Source: Hymenobacter profundi
Lineage (GTDB): Bacteria; Bacteroidota; Bacteroidia; Cytophagales; Hymenobacteraceae
Direction of reading: 5' to 3'
NCBI RefSeq assembly: GCF_019334315.1
Contig: NZ_JAHWGL010000030.1
Location: 1-45,080, forward strand
Length of the DNA stretch: 45,080 nucleotides
Shown here: positions 35,416 through 43,840 of the stretch, piece by piece
Layout: each line of letters opens with the position of its first letter
Numbering within the stretch: position 1 is the first letter of the stretch
Translations under genes and position numbers: made by a program
Notes under the pieces: model-generated
The model's input: only the letters and a program-made list of their open reading frames with translations
Told to the model about the DNA's origin: nothing
The model's database searches: none

Positions 35416-35553
35416 GGGCGCGTTGCACGCGCCCTTAAACCGGTAGAACAAGTCCGGTATAAGGCGAGTGCCACACACTCCACCACGAAAAACGATTTGG
35501 ATTGACGCATCAGCAACAGCAACGATAAACGGGCGCCTGCAAGGCGCCCCTAC
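35412..35553. repeat. 142-bp inverted-repeat element between paoB- and paoC-like genes (family C)
   Basis: The ends gtaggggcgc and gcgcccctac are perfect 10-bp inverted repeats, each followed inward by a second inverted pair (gttgcacgcgccc; gggcgcctgcaag). The internal part has another hairpin, accggtagaacaagtccggt. It begins three bases before the end of the paoB-like stop codon and ends 4 bp before the paoC-like start, so it occupies the whole gap inside the operon. This looks like a small non-autonomous mobile or MITE-like repeat. Confidence 0.8.
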
Positions 35554-35557
35554 CTAT

Positions 35558-37933
35558 ATGGAAACCAATTTTTTTGAACCTACTCTGCCCCCCGTTAATG
35601 CGGTAGGCAAGCCCATGGACCGCGTAGATGGTCGGGCAAAGGTGATGGGTGCCGCCCGCTACTCGGCCGAGTATCCGGTGAATGGCCTGGTACACGGCGT
35701 GCTGAAAACCAGCGATATAGCGAAAGGCAAGATAACCAATATCGATACCGCGGCAGCAGCCAAAGAGCCCGGTGTTATCAGCATTCTCACATATCAGAAT
35801 ATCCCGAAGCCAGCCAAGGTGCCCAGCACCCTGAAGGAGGAGAAAAAGTGGCAGGCGGCGCAGTCGTACCTGCCCATGCAGGATGCCGAAATTCACTACG
35901 CCGGTGAGCCTGTGGCCCTGGTGGTGGCCGACACGCTGGAGCGCGCTACCCAGGCGGCGGCCCTCATCAAGGTATCGTATCAGGTGGAAAAGCCCATCGA
36001 CTCCTACCACGATCCGAAGGCTGATCTGTTTGATCCGCAGAAGATTCAGAACGGCAAGACCGATGGGCACAAGGTGCGCGGCAACCCCGAGACGGCCTAT
36101 GCCAGCGCGCCGGTGAAGCACGAGGCTACCTACGTGCACGCCATCAACCACCACAACCCCATGGAGCCTGCCGCTACCACCGCCGTATGGGAGGGTAGCG
36201 ACCGGCTGACGGTCTACGAATCGACCCAGAACATCACGATGAGTCAGGGTTCTTTGGCGAATCTGCTGGGCATTCCGCGTGATCAGATACGCATTATAAC
36301 GCACCACTTGGGTGGCGGTTTCGGGTGCAAAGGCTCGTTTTGGCCCCACACGATTCTGACAGTATTGGCGGCCCGCGCCGTGAACCGGCCGTTGCGGCTG
36401 GTGCTCACGCGTCCGCAGATGTATACCTCGGTAGGTCACCGCGAAGACCAGGAGCAAACCCTGAAAATAGGCGCTACTCAGGAAGGCAAACTGGTGTCGA
36501 TGATCCACGAGAAAAAATCAACGACTTCGCCCTGGGACAACTATGCCGAGTCGAACAGTAAGGTGGTGAACATGCTGTACGCGTGCCCGAACTTCTCGGC
36601 CCGCTACGAATTGGCCCGTGCTAATGTGATGACTTCGGTGTGGATGCGCGCCCCTGGCGAGGCTCCCGGTTCGTTTGCGCTCGAGAGCTCCATGGACGAT
36701 CTGGCCCATCAGCTCAACATGGACCCGCTGCAATTCCGCCTCCTCAACTACGCCGACAAAGACTACAGCGACAACGAAAAGCCTTGGTCCAGCAAGTCGT
36801 TGAAAGAGTGCTACGCCCGTGGCGCTGAGCTATTTGGGTGGAGCAAGCGCAACCCCAAGCCCGGCCAAACCCGCCGGGGTAAGAAGTTGGTAGGTATGGG
36901 CATGGCAACGGCTACCTACCCCGTGCACAGCAGCCAGGGCACGGCCCGCGTGCGCCTCTTCGCCGACGGCCACGCCGTAGTGCAGAGCGGCGCCACCGAC
37001 CTGGGTACCGGCACCTGGACCGTGATGACGCAGGTAGGCGCCGACGCGCTGGGCCTACCACCCGAAAAAGTGCGGTTCGAGCTAGGTGATACGCGCCTGC
37101 CCACGGCTCCCGGTTCGGGCGGCTCGCAAGCAGCCGGCACGGTGTCGTCGTCCATTATGGCGGCGGCCGAAGACCTGTGGAAAAAGGTGATTGATATGGC
37201 CGTAGGCGACAAAAAATCACCGCTCTACAAGGCCAAGCCTACCGATGTGAAGGTAGAGCTGGGCCGCATGTTCCTGAAGAAGAACCCGCAAAAAGGCGAA
37301 ACCTTGGTGGCCGCCCTCTCGCGCAGCGGCATGACCGACATAGAGGGCATGGCGATGGGCAAGTATGGCTCCGGCTACGAGGAAAAGCATTTTGCTGCGG
37401 CAGGCGGCGCAGCTGGAAGCCCCGAGGAGCCAGGTGGTAAGAACGAAAAGGGTGAGGAAAAGAAGCCTTCGGGCCACTCTATGCACTCGTTTGGCGCTCA
37501 CTTTTGCGAGGTGGAGGTCGATCCAGACTTCGGTACCATCCGCGTGACGCGCTGGGTAGGGGTGCATGGGGTAGGGCAGGTGCTCAACCTGAAAACCGCC
37601 ACCAGCCAGCTCTATGGTGGGGCCATTTTCGGGATTGGCTCGGCGCTGATGGAGGAAACCTTCCGCGACCCCAACTACGCCCGTTACACCAACCACAACC
37701 TGGCCGAGTACCACATTCCTGTCAATGCCGACATTCCCGACATGAAAATCGAGTTTGTGCCGGAAAAGGACCCTTACATTAATGCGCTGGGCGTGAAGGG
37801 CATCGGGGAAATCGGGATTGTAGGCGTGGCCGCCGCCGTTGCCAACGCCGTATACAACGCTACCGGCAAGCGCATGCGCAGCCTCCCCATGACGCCAGAC
37901 AAAATGCTGCAAGCCCTGCGCACTTCGGCGTAG
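35558..37933 (+). CDS. paoC: Aldehyde oxidoreductase molybdopterin-binding subunit (PaoC/YagR-like)
   Basis: The 791-residue catalytic subunit binds the molybdenum cofactor and hydroxylates aldehydes (or heterocycles) with water. Family segments include GRAKVMGAARYSAEYPVNG, HHLGGGFGCKG, MRAPGEAPGSFALESSMDDLA, GSGGSQAAGTVSSSIMAAAE and the catalytic glutamate in VKGIGEIGIVGVAAAV near the C-terminus. A low-complexity Gly/Lys/Glu insert (about 612-648) makes it longer than E. coli PaoC (732). The ATG at 35558 is chosen; the in-frame start at 35468 would translate the repeat element. It carries no signal of its own and would ride on the Tat-exported PaoA-like subunit. Confidence 0.91.
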   Translation: METNFFEPTLPPVNAVGKPMDRVDGRAKVMGAARYSAEYPVNGLVHGVLKTSDIAKGKITNIDTAAAAKEPGVISILTYQNIPKPAKVPSTLKEEKKWQAAQSYLPMQDAEIHYAGEPVALVVADTLERATQAAALIKVSYQVEKPIDSYHDPKADLFDPQKIQNGKTDGHKVRGNPETAYASAPVKHEATYVHAINHHNPMEPAATTAVWEGSDRLTVYESTQNITMSQGSLANLLGIPRDQIRIITHHLGGGFGCKGSFWPHTILTVLAARAVNRPLRLVLTRPQMYTSVGHREDQEQTLKIGATQEGKLVSMIHEKKSTTSPWDNYAESNSKVVNMLYACPNFSARYELARANVMTSVWMRAPGEAPGSFALESSMDDLAHQLNMDPLQFRLLNYADKDYSDNEKPWSSKSLKECYARGAELFGWSKRNPKPGQTRRGKKLVGMGMATATYPVHSSQGTARVRLFADGHAVVQSGATDLGTGTWTVMTQVGADALGLPPEKVRFELGDTRLPTAPGSGGSQAAGTVSSSIMAAAEDLWKKVIDMAVGDKKSPLYKAKPTDVKVELGRMFLKKNPQKGETLVAALSRSGMTDIEGMAMGKYGSGYEEKHFAAAGGAAGSPEEPGGKNEKGEEKKPSGHSMHSFGAHFCEVEVDPDFGTIRVTRWVGVHGVGQVLNLKTATSQLYGGAIFGIGSALMEETFRDPNYARYTNHNLAEYHIPVNADIPDMKIEFVPEKDPYINALGVKGIGEIGIVGVAAAVANAVYNATGKRMRSLPMTPDKMLQALRTSA

Positions 37934-37952
37934 ACTTAAAGATATAAAAGCT

Positions 37953-38054
37953 TGTCATCCTGAGCAGAGCGAAGGACCTTATGCCCGCAGAACGAGTCGT
38001 TGTTACGACTGTCGTTCTAGCGTGAGAAGGTCCTTCGCTCCGCTCAGGATGACA
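37953..38054. repeat. Dispersed palindromic repeat (family A, copy 5)
   Basis: 102 bp from tgtcatcctgagcagagcg to its inverted cgctccgctcaggatgaca, with atgcccgcagaacgagtcg in the centre. It lies between the co-directional paoC-like and xdhC-like genes, so it does not only mark convergent gene ends. Confidence 0.92.
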
Positions 38055-38073
38055 ATATAAGTTACGTATTCCC

Positions 38074-39270
38074 ATGACTGAACTCCAACGCCTTCTCATC
38101 GCCTACGACGCGCACCGCGCGGCGGATAGGCCGTGCGCGCTGGCTACGGTGGTTGATCTGGCTGGCTCGGCCTACCGCCGGCCGGGCGCCCGCATGCTGG
38201 TAACGGCCGATGGTCAGCTTACGGGTGCCATCAGCGGCGGCTGCCTCGAAGGCGACGCCCGCCGCCGCGCCCGCCAGTGCATCCAGCGCCAACAGCCTAC
38301 CGTCGTCACTTACGATTCCACCGACCCCGACGACGACCTACAATTTGGCTCGGCGCTGGGCTGTCAGGGCATCGTGCAGATTTTGCTGGAGCCGTTGGCT
38401 TTCGACAATGTCAGCAATCCATTGGAGTTGTTGCGCAACTGGTGGGAAGGGGTAGAAGAACCAGCTGTAGTCGCTACTGTTTTTCACCTGGATGGCCCCT
38501 CCACGGCCCCGGTCAGGGTAGGGGAGCGGCTGCTCCTCACAACCAGCGGCGCAGTGCAAGGCAGCCTGCCAACCCACTCGGCACTATACGAGCGTATCTT
38601 GGCCGATGCCCGGCAGGCGCTAACCGACAACCAGCCGGCTACCCGCAGCTACCCCTCAGAAGTAGGACAAGTACGTGTGAGCTTGGAAATTCTGCGGCCA
38701 CCCGTGCGCCTGCTGATTTTCGGGGCCGGCAACGATGTGAAACCCGTAGTACGCATGGCCGCTACCCTAGGATGGCGCGTGCGCGTAGTGGATGGTCGCC
38801 CCGGACTGGCGCAGGCCACACGCTTTCCCGAGGCCGAAGCGGTGCATGTAGTACCCGTAGATCAGGTTTCTACCCTACCGCAAGACGGAAGCTTCGCCCT
38901 GCTCATGACCCACAATTATTACTACGATTTAGCTGCTTTGCGCCATTTGCTCAATGCGCCTACGCCGTACATCGGTCTGCTAGGTCCGCGCAAAAAGTAT
39001 CTGCGTTTGTTGGAGGAATTGGAAAAGGATGTGCCCGATGCCGCTCAGCGCCTGCAACAACGATTGCACAGCCCCATCGGCCTAAACCTGGGTAGCGAAA
39101 CCCCTGAAGAAATTGCCCTTTCCATTGTAGCCGAAATACAAGCTGTACTGGCTGGCCGGCCGGCCGGATTCCTGCGTGACTCGCCGCACCCCATTCACCA
39201 CCGCATTGCTTCCGATGGAGAGTTAGCCGCCAGCGCGGCCGTATCGGCGGTGTGCGAGTTGGGAGGGTAG
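38074..39270 (+). CDS. xdhC: XdhC/PaoD-like molybdenum cofactor insertion protein
   Basis: XdhC-family proteins bind the molybdenum cofactor, protect it during sulfuration and insert it into the large subunit of their partner hydroxylase. The 398-residue protein has the N-terminal CoxI/XdhC domain (ATVVDLAGSAYRRPGARMLV, GAISGGCLEGDARRRA) and the C-terminal Rossmann-type domain (RLLIFGAGNDVKPVVRMA, YIGLLGPRKKYL). Its place after paoABC mirrors paoD in E. coli. The mocA-like gene overlaps its end. Confidence 0.9.
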   Translation: MTELQRLLIAYDAHRAADRPCALATVVDLAGSAYRRPGARMLVTADGQLTGAISGGCLEGDARRRARQCIQRQQPTVVTYDSTDPDDDLQFGSALGCQGIVQILLEPLAFDNVSNPLELLRNWWEGVEEPAVVATVFHLDGPSTAPVRVGERLLLTTSGAVQGSLPTHSALYERILADARQALTDNQPATRSYPSEVGQVRVSLEILRPPVRLLIFGAGNDVKPVVRMAATLGWRVRVVDGRPGLAQATRFPEAEAVHVVPVDQVSTLPQDGSFALLMTHNYYYDLAALRHLLNAPTPYIGLLGPRKKYLRLLEELEKDVPDAAQRLQQRLHSPIGLNLGSETPEEIALSIVAEIQAVLAGRPAGFLRDSPHPIHHRIASDGELAASAAVSAVCELGG

Positions 39271-39926
39271 GGGCCTTGACTATCAATACGCTAGTGTCAG
39301 AAAGTCAGGATTCTTCTCTGCCCGTAGTGGGCGTACTATTGCTGGCAGCAGGCTCGTCGTCTCGTTTGGGGCGGCCTAAACAGTTGCTCCCATACGAAGG
39401 ACAAAGCCTCTTACGCCGAGCTGCTACCACGGCCGTAGAAGCGGTGCTGGGGCCGGTTGTTGTCGTAACGGGCGCATTGCACGAGGAGCTGTTACCGGAA
39501 TTAGCAGACCTAGCTGTGCAAACGGTGCATTGCCCTACTTGGCAAACAGGCATGGGCGCTTCGCTGAAAACAGGTTTGGCGGAGTTGCAACAGCACCAGC
39601 CAGCACCAACCAGCGTCCTCGTGCTGCTCTGCGACCAGCCTCACATTACGTCTACCTTGCTGCGGCAGTTGGTAGTGGCGCAGCTAGCCACGCAGCAGCC
39701 CATTGTGGCAACTGAGTATGGCTCCGTGCGTGGGGTGCCGGTGTTGTTTGGGGAAAGCGTGCTGCCCTTGCTACAAGCATTGCCCGACGCAGCGGGAGCG
39801 CAGCAACTGCTGCGCCAGCACCCCGAGTGGGTAGCTACCGTGCCGTTCCCCGCCGGGGCAGTTGACGTAGATACGGAAGCGCAGTACGCGGCTTTGCTGG
39901 GTGGCGAAGCGGACAGCGGAAACTAA
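39252..39926 (+). CDS. mocA: Molybdenum cofactor cytidylyltransferase (MocA-like)
   Basis: MocA transfers CMP to molybdopterin to make the dinucleotide cofactor used by PaoABC. The 224-residue protein has the nucleotidyltransferase motifs LLLAAGSSSRLGRPKQLLPY, VVTGALHEEL and VLLCDQPH, whose Asp binds metal. It ends PAGAVDVDTEAQYAAL. The start is unsure: a GTG at 39252 overlaps xdhC by 19 bp, a TTG at 39276 and a GTG at 39294 are alternatives, and there is no ATG. The tight overlap indicates translational coupling. Operon logic makes cytidylylation more likely than the guanylyl transfer of MobA. Confidence 0.86.
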   Translation: MRVGRVGALTINTLVSESQDSSLPVVGVLLLAAGSSSRLGRPKQLLPYEGQSLLRRAATTAVEAVLGPVVVVTGALHEELLPELADLAVQTVHCPTWQTGMGASLKTGLAELQQHQPAPTSVLVLLCDQPHITSTLLRQLVVAQLATQQPIVATEYGSVRGVPVLFGESVLPLLQALPDAAGAQQLLRQHPEWVATVPFPAGAVDVDTEAQYAALLGGEADSGN

Positions 39927-40004
39927 TAAGTTTACTGATCCTTTTCTGTCTACTGAAACCAAATTGCGAACTTGGGGCAGTTTGGCCCTCTTCGCTGCAC
40001 TGCT

Positions 40005-41453
40005 ATGACTGAAAAAACGCAAACCCCGCTGCCCGCTTATTTCCTCTCGCTCAGCCTAGAAAACGTACGCAGCTTTGGCGAGAAGCAAACTATTTCCTTC
40101 GCCCGCCCGGATGGCAGGCCGGCGCAGTGGACGATTATTCTGGGGGATAATGGAGTAGGAAAAACGACGGTGTTGAAGTCATTGGCGGGAGTTTCATTAT
40201 TTCCTAAGCTACCTAAACCAGCTAAAGAGGAAGATGGAATTCAAATTGATTTATGGAAAGAATTAGGGGTGTCTAAGTCTGCTGAAGCTGAACCTGCTTA
40301 TACTAAAATATGGAAGGTATGGCCTGCTATTAGAAATGGCCGTCAAAGTAATAATGAGATTAGGAAGGATACAACTTGGGGATTACCGTCATCAATTACT
40401 AACAACCCCGACTTTAAAGTTGCTATGTTTTGGTGCGAAGCGTGCGTAGGAGATGTATTTCAGCATAGTCATCCAGTTTCTATAGCATCATATAATATGA
40501 CAGCAAGATATATAGGTAGCAATTCGATAGGCAGAGGATGGTCGTCTATTCCATACAATCTTGTTAGCCTGCTTTGTTACGGATATGGTGCTGGGCGAAC
40601 AATTGGTAATTCTACCTTAACTGAAACACCAGATACTTCTGACTCCTACACTAGCCTATTTGATGACCGTGCTGACTTGCTAAACCCAGAAGAATGGTTT
40701 CTGCAAATGGAATACAGTTCACTCAAACAGGATAAGAAAGCAGGCAAAGCGTTAGAGCAAGTGCGGCAAGCGTTACTGCTAGTCCTGCCCGACGTAACTG
40801 ATATTCGAATTTCCAGCAAAGGGCATCAACAATACTTGGAATTGGAAACCCCCTACGGCTGGGTGCGTCTGCGCGACATGAGCCTGGGGTACCAAACCTT
40901 GGTAGTATGGCTGACCGATTTTGCCAGTAAGCTCTTCCTCCGCTACCCTGACAGCAAGAACCCATTGGAAGAGCCGGCTATCGTGCTCATTGATGAAATC
41001 GACTTGCATCTGCACCCAAGCTGGCAGCGCAAGTTGTTGGGATTTCTGAGTGGCATCTTCAAGAACACCCAGTTTATTGCCACTGCGCACAGTCCCTTAG
41101 TAGTACAAGCGGCTGGTGATGAAGGGGCTAACGTAGTGTTACTGAAACGCGAAGGTGACCAAACGGTGGTAGTAACTGATGTAGAAGACGTGCGCGGCTG
41201 GCGTGTCGACCAGATTCTGACCAGCAGCTTCTACAATTTAGAAACTGCCCGCTCCCTGGAAACAGAGAAGAAGCTAGAACGCCAGGCAATACTACTCAAC
41301 AAGAAAAAGCTTACCGCTAAAGAGCGTCAGGAATTGGATGCTCTGACGCTGGAGCTGGAAGGCCAACCAATGGGTAGTACGGGCAACGAAGAAGAGGAAG
41401 CGGAGTTGCTGCGTCAGATAACGGAGCGCCTGGGAGCTGGTTCGTCCAAATAA
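40005..41453 (+). CDS. ptuA: Septu defence system ATPase PtuA-like
   Basis: The 482-residue protein is an SMC/RecF-type AAA ATPase as in the Septu anti-phage system. It has Walker A ILGDNGVGKTTVLK (about 46-58) and an insertion region (about 70-260) with no recognised fold. The signature-like MSLGYQTL is followed by Walker B with tandem acidic residues (AIVLIDEIDLHLHPSWQ, about 325-340). The H-loop-like FIATAHSPLVVQ and a C-terminal charged helical region (about 410-480) complete it. Its first in-frame start at 39972 would extend upstream; ATG at 40005 fits better. The middle of the gene (about 40180-40750) is clearly more A/T-rich than the genes on either side, consistent with acquisition by transfer. 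Confidence 0.8.
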   Translation: MTEKTQTPLPAYFLSLSLENVRSFGEKQTISFARPDGRPAQWTIILGDNGVGKTTVLKSLAGVSLFPKLPKPAKEEDGIQIDLWKELGVSKSAEAEPAYTKIWKVWPAIRNGRQSNNEIRKDTTWGLPSSITNNPDFKVAMFWCEACVGDVFQHSHPVSIASYNMTARYIGSNSIGRGWSSIPYNLVSLLCYGYGAGRTIGNSTLTETPDTSDSYTSLFDDRADLLNPEEWFLQMEYSSLKQDKKAGKALEQVRQALLLVLPDVTDIRISSKGHQQYLELETPYGWVRLRDMSLGYQTLVVWLTDFASKLFLRYPDSKNPLEEPAIVLIDEIDLHLHPSWQRKLLGFLSGIFKNTQFIATAHSPLVVQAAGDEGANVVLLKREGDQTVVVTDVEDVRGWRVDQILTSSFYNLETARSLETEKKLERQAILLNKKKLTAKERQELDALTLELEGQPMGSTGNEEEEAELLRQITERLGAGSSK

Positions 41454-41468
41454 GCTGCGCTCCGTGTA

Positions 41469-42293
41469 ATGATTCGAATAAAGAAGTCATCCGTTGCGCC
41501 AGCTATTCTCAAAACGGCCAGCGTAGCGGCGGCCAAGCAAGCGTTGGAAGTTCGCTACGATGCGAATGCAGCCGGCTGCCGCGCCCCCGGTAACCGTATA
41601 CTGAATGTGCCGGCTACATTGTATAATGACGCTACGGTAAAGCAAAAGCTCATCAAAGCACAGAAAGAAAAGTGCTGTTATTGTGAAGGCAAATTGCTGG
41701 CTGTCGGCTACGGCGAGGTAGAGCACTACCGTCCCAAAAATGGCTTCAAACAAGGTCCTAATCTGCCACTGGAAAAACCGGGTTATTACTGGCTGGCGTA
41801 TGAGTGGGACAACTTGCTCTTCACCTGTAAAAGGTGCAATGGCGGGCACAAACGCAATTATTTTCCTTTGGCTAATCATCCGTCGGGGCGGGCTTACTCT
41901 CATCATGACGCGCTGACGCAGGAGCAACCGCTGTTGCTGCATCCCGTCTACGACGATCCGGCTATACATATCGGGTTTCGGCGAGCCGTGGCAGTAGCCA
42001 AGACGTCACGCGGCCAGGCAACTATTCAATTATGTGGCCTCAACCGCAAGTATAAGCTGGAACGCCGTCGTACGCATTTAGCCCACATCGAGAGCCACGA
42101 CTCGCTGGCCGATATGGACATTACTACGATGTCGAAAGCTGACTTAGCAAGAGAAGTAGCAAAATGTGGCTCGCCGCAAGCTCTAGTAAGGCGCATTCTG
42201 CAAGCAAAGACTATTCGCGACCAAGCGGCTTTTGCTCAAGCCGAATACGCTGGTATGGTGCGCGCGAACTTTCCGCAGTTGCCGCGCCGTTAA
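41469..42293 (+). CDS. ptuB: Septu defence system HNH endonuclease PtuB-like
   Basis: The 274-residue protein carries an HNH-type nuclease with a zinc knuckle. CCYCEG (Cys69 and Cys72) and CKRCNG (Cys120 and Cys123) frame VEHYRPK (Glu85, His86) and YYWLAYEWDNLLFTC, the arrangement of the TIGR02646/PtuB family. In Septu, PtuB is the nuclease effector that acts with the PtuA ATPase to stop phage infection. The gene starts 15 bp after ptuA. No reverse transcriptase or retron RNA is adjacent, so this is a stand-alone pair rather than a retron-linked one. The identification is by motif and pairing. Confidence 0.8.
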   Translation: MIRIKKSSVAPAILKTASVAAAKQALEVRYDANAAGCRAPGNRILNVPATLYNDATVKQKLIKAQKEKCCYCEGKLLAVGYGEVEHYRPKNGFKQGPNLPLEKPGYYWLAYEWDNLLFTCKRCNGGHKRNYFPLANHPSGRAYSHHDALTQEQPLLLHPVYDDPAIHIGFRRAVAVAKTSRGQATIQLCGLNRKYKLERRRTHLAHIESHDSLADMDITTMSKADLAREVAKCGSPQALVRRILQAKTIRDQAAFAQAEYAGMVRANFPQLPRR

Positions 42294-42355
42294 GCTCGCC
42301 AACCTCAACCAGGAATTCCCGTTACCTTGCTCGAGCCTACCCTAAATCTCTCTTT

Positions 42356-43774
42356 ATGAGCACTACCGCTACTCCTGCCCCTGATGCGGGCTTTCAGAGC
42401 GTACCCAAAGACGACAAGCGCATCACCCGTGGCTGGACGTTTTACGACTGGGCCAACTCGGTGTATCCACTGGTAATTACCAGTTCCATTTTTCCCATTT
42501 ATTGGGGCAGCATCACAGAGGAGCTAAGTCCTAAAACGGACGTTGTCAATTTCTTAGGAGTAGAAGTGCCCGGCTCGTCGCTGCTGACGTACGCCATTTC
42601 GGCTGCCTTCCTGCTGATAGCTCTGGTCAGTCCTTTTCTGACGTCGCTAGCCGACTTCTCCGGACGTAAGAAATTGTTCATGCAGGTGTTTTGCTACCTG
42701 GGAGCTGCCTCTTGCGCGGCATTGTACTTCTTCACCCCAGAAACGCTCACGCTCAGCACATTCATCTTTATCGCGGCCACCATCGGCTTTTCAGGGTCTA
42801 TCGTATTCTATAACAGCTATTTGCCCATTATTTCTTCGGAAGAACAGTACGATTCCTTGTCGGCGCGGGGCTTCTCAATGGGGTACATCGGCTCCGTTTT
42901 GTTGCTCGTTATCTGCCTGTTGCTAGTCACCTTCAACGAAGCGCTGGGTATTGAAAAGGCCTTTGCCACGCGGCTGAGCTTTTTGCTGACGGGTATCTGG
43001 TGGGCTGGTTTCGCCCAAATCACATTCTTCTCGCTTCCCGCCGACCCCGGCCGCCCAGCCGGCGCCACCTCCGATTCGGGTTGGCTGCTTAATGGCTTCC
43101 ACGAGTTGAGCAAGGTATGGGACCAACTCAAGCAGCTCCCCAATCTCAAGATTTTCTTGCTGGCCTATTTCACCTACAACATGGGGGTGCAAACGGTGAT
43201 GTACGTAGCCACCATCTTCGGTGATAAAGAGTTGCACCTCGAAAGCACTGCCCTGATTGTCACTATTCTCCTGTTGCAAGTAGTAGGCATTCTAGGCGCC
43301 TACCTGTTTGCTAAGCTCTCAGAGCGCATTGGCAACACGCGTGCATTAAGTTGGTCGGTGGTCATCTGGGCTTTCATCTGCATTGCGGGTTACTTCGTAC
43401 AGGCCGGCTGGTCGTTCTACGCCCTGGCCTCGGTGATTGGCCTTACCATGGGCGCCGTGCAAAGCCTGTCGCGTTCCACTTACTCCAAGATTATCCCTGA
43501 AAATACTCCCAATACAGCCGCCTTTTTCAGCTTCTTCGACGTGACGGAGAAGCTGAGCATCGTGATTGGTACGGCTGTTTTCGGCGTTATTGCTCAGATT
43601 ACGGGCTCCATGCGCAACAGCATCCTCGCCCTCATCGTGTTCTTCATTCTGGGGTTGATTTTCCTGCTTCAGCTGCGCGGCAAAAAGCTACGCGAAGACC
43701 CTGCCGACACCGATGCTTTTCCCGGCCCGCCGCCCGCTACCCCCAACGTAGCTATGCCCGCTAAAGAGCTATAG
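42356..43774 (+). CDS. UMF1-family MFS transporter
   Basis: This 472-residue inner-membrane protein has about 12 hydrophobic segments. It begins with the hallmark of the UMF1/Atg22-like group, TRGWTFYDWANSVYPLVITSSIFPIYWG, and has a DFSGRKK loop after helix 2. The substrate of bacterial members is unknown; yeast Atg22 releases amino acids from vacuoles. Its start ATG at 42356 lies 62 bp after ptuB; an in-frame start at 42164 would overlap ptuB. It probably has no role in defence. The C-terminal tail (GPPPATPNVAMPAKEL) is Pro/Ala-rich and hydrophilic. Confidence 0.88.
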   Translation: MSTTATPAPDAGFQSVPKDDKRITRGWTFYDWANSVYPLVITSSIFPIYWGSITEELSPKTDVVNFLGVEVPGSSLLTYAISAAFLLIALVSPFLTSLADFSGRKKLFMQVFCYLGAASCAALYFFTPETLTLSTFIFIAATIGFSGSIVFYNSYLPIISSEEQYDSLSARGFSMGYIGSVLLLVICLLLVTFNEALGIEKAFATRLSFLLTGIWWAGFAQITFFSLPADPGRPAGATSDSGWLLNGFHELSKVWDQLKQLPNLKIFLLAYFTYNMGVQTVMYVATIFGDKELHLESTALIVTILLLQVVGILGAYLFAKLSERIGNTRALSWSVVIWAFICIAGYFVQAGWSFYALASVIGLTMGAVQSLSRSTYSKIIPENTPNTAAFFSFFDVTEKLSIVIGTAVFGVIAQITGSMRNSILALIVFFILGLIFLLQLRGKKLREDPADTDAFPGPPPATPNVAMPAKEL

Positions 43775-43840
43775 GCTATATGCTTTGGGATGTGATACAT
43801 CTTACCGTGAACATGCCGTAGTTGGCTTGCGGAGGAGGGC

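Noticed and set aside
39927..40004. Retron RNA or reverse transcriptase upstream of the ATPase-HNH pair
   Set aside because: The gap is only 78 bp and holds no open frame or structured repeat, so the pair is read as stand-alone Septu.
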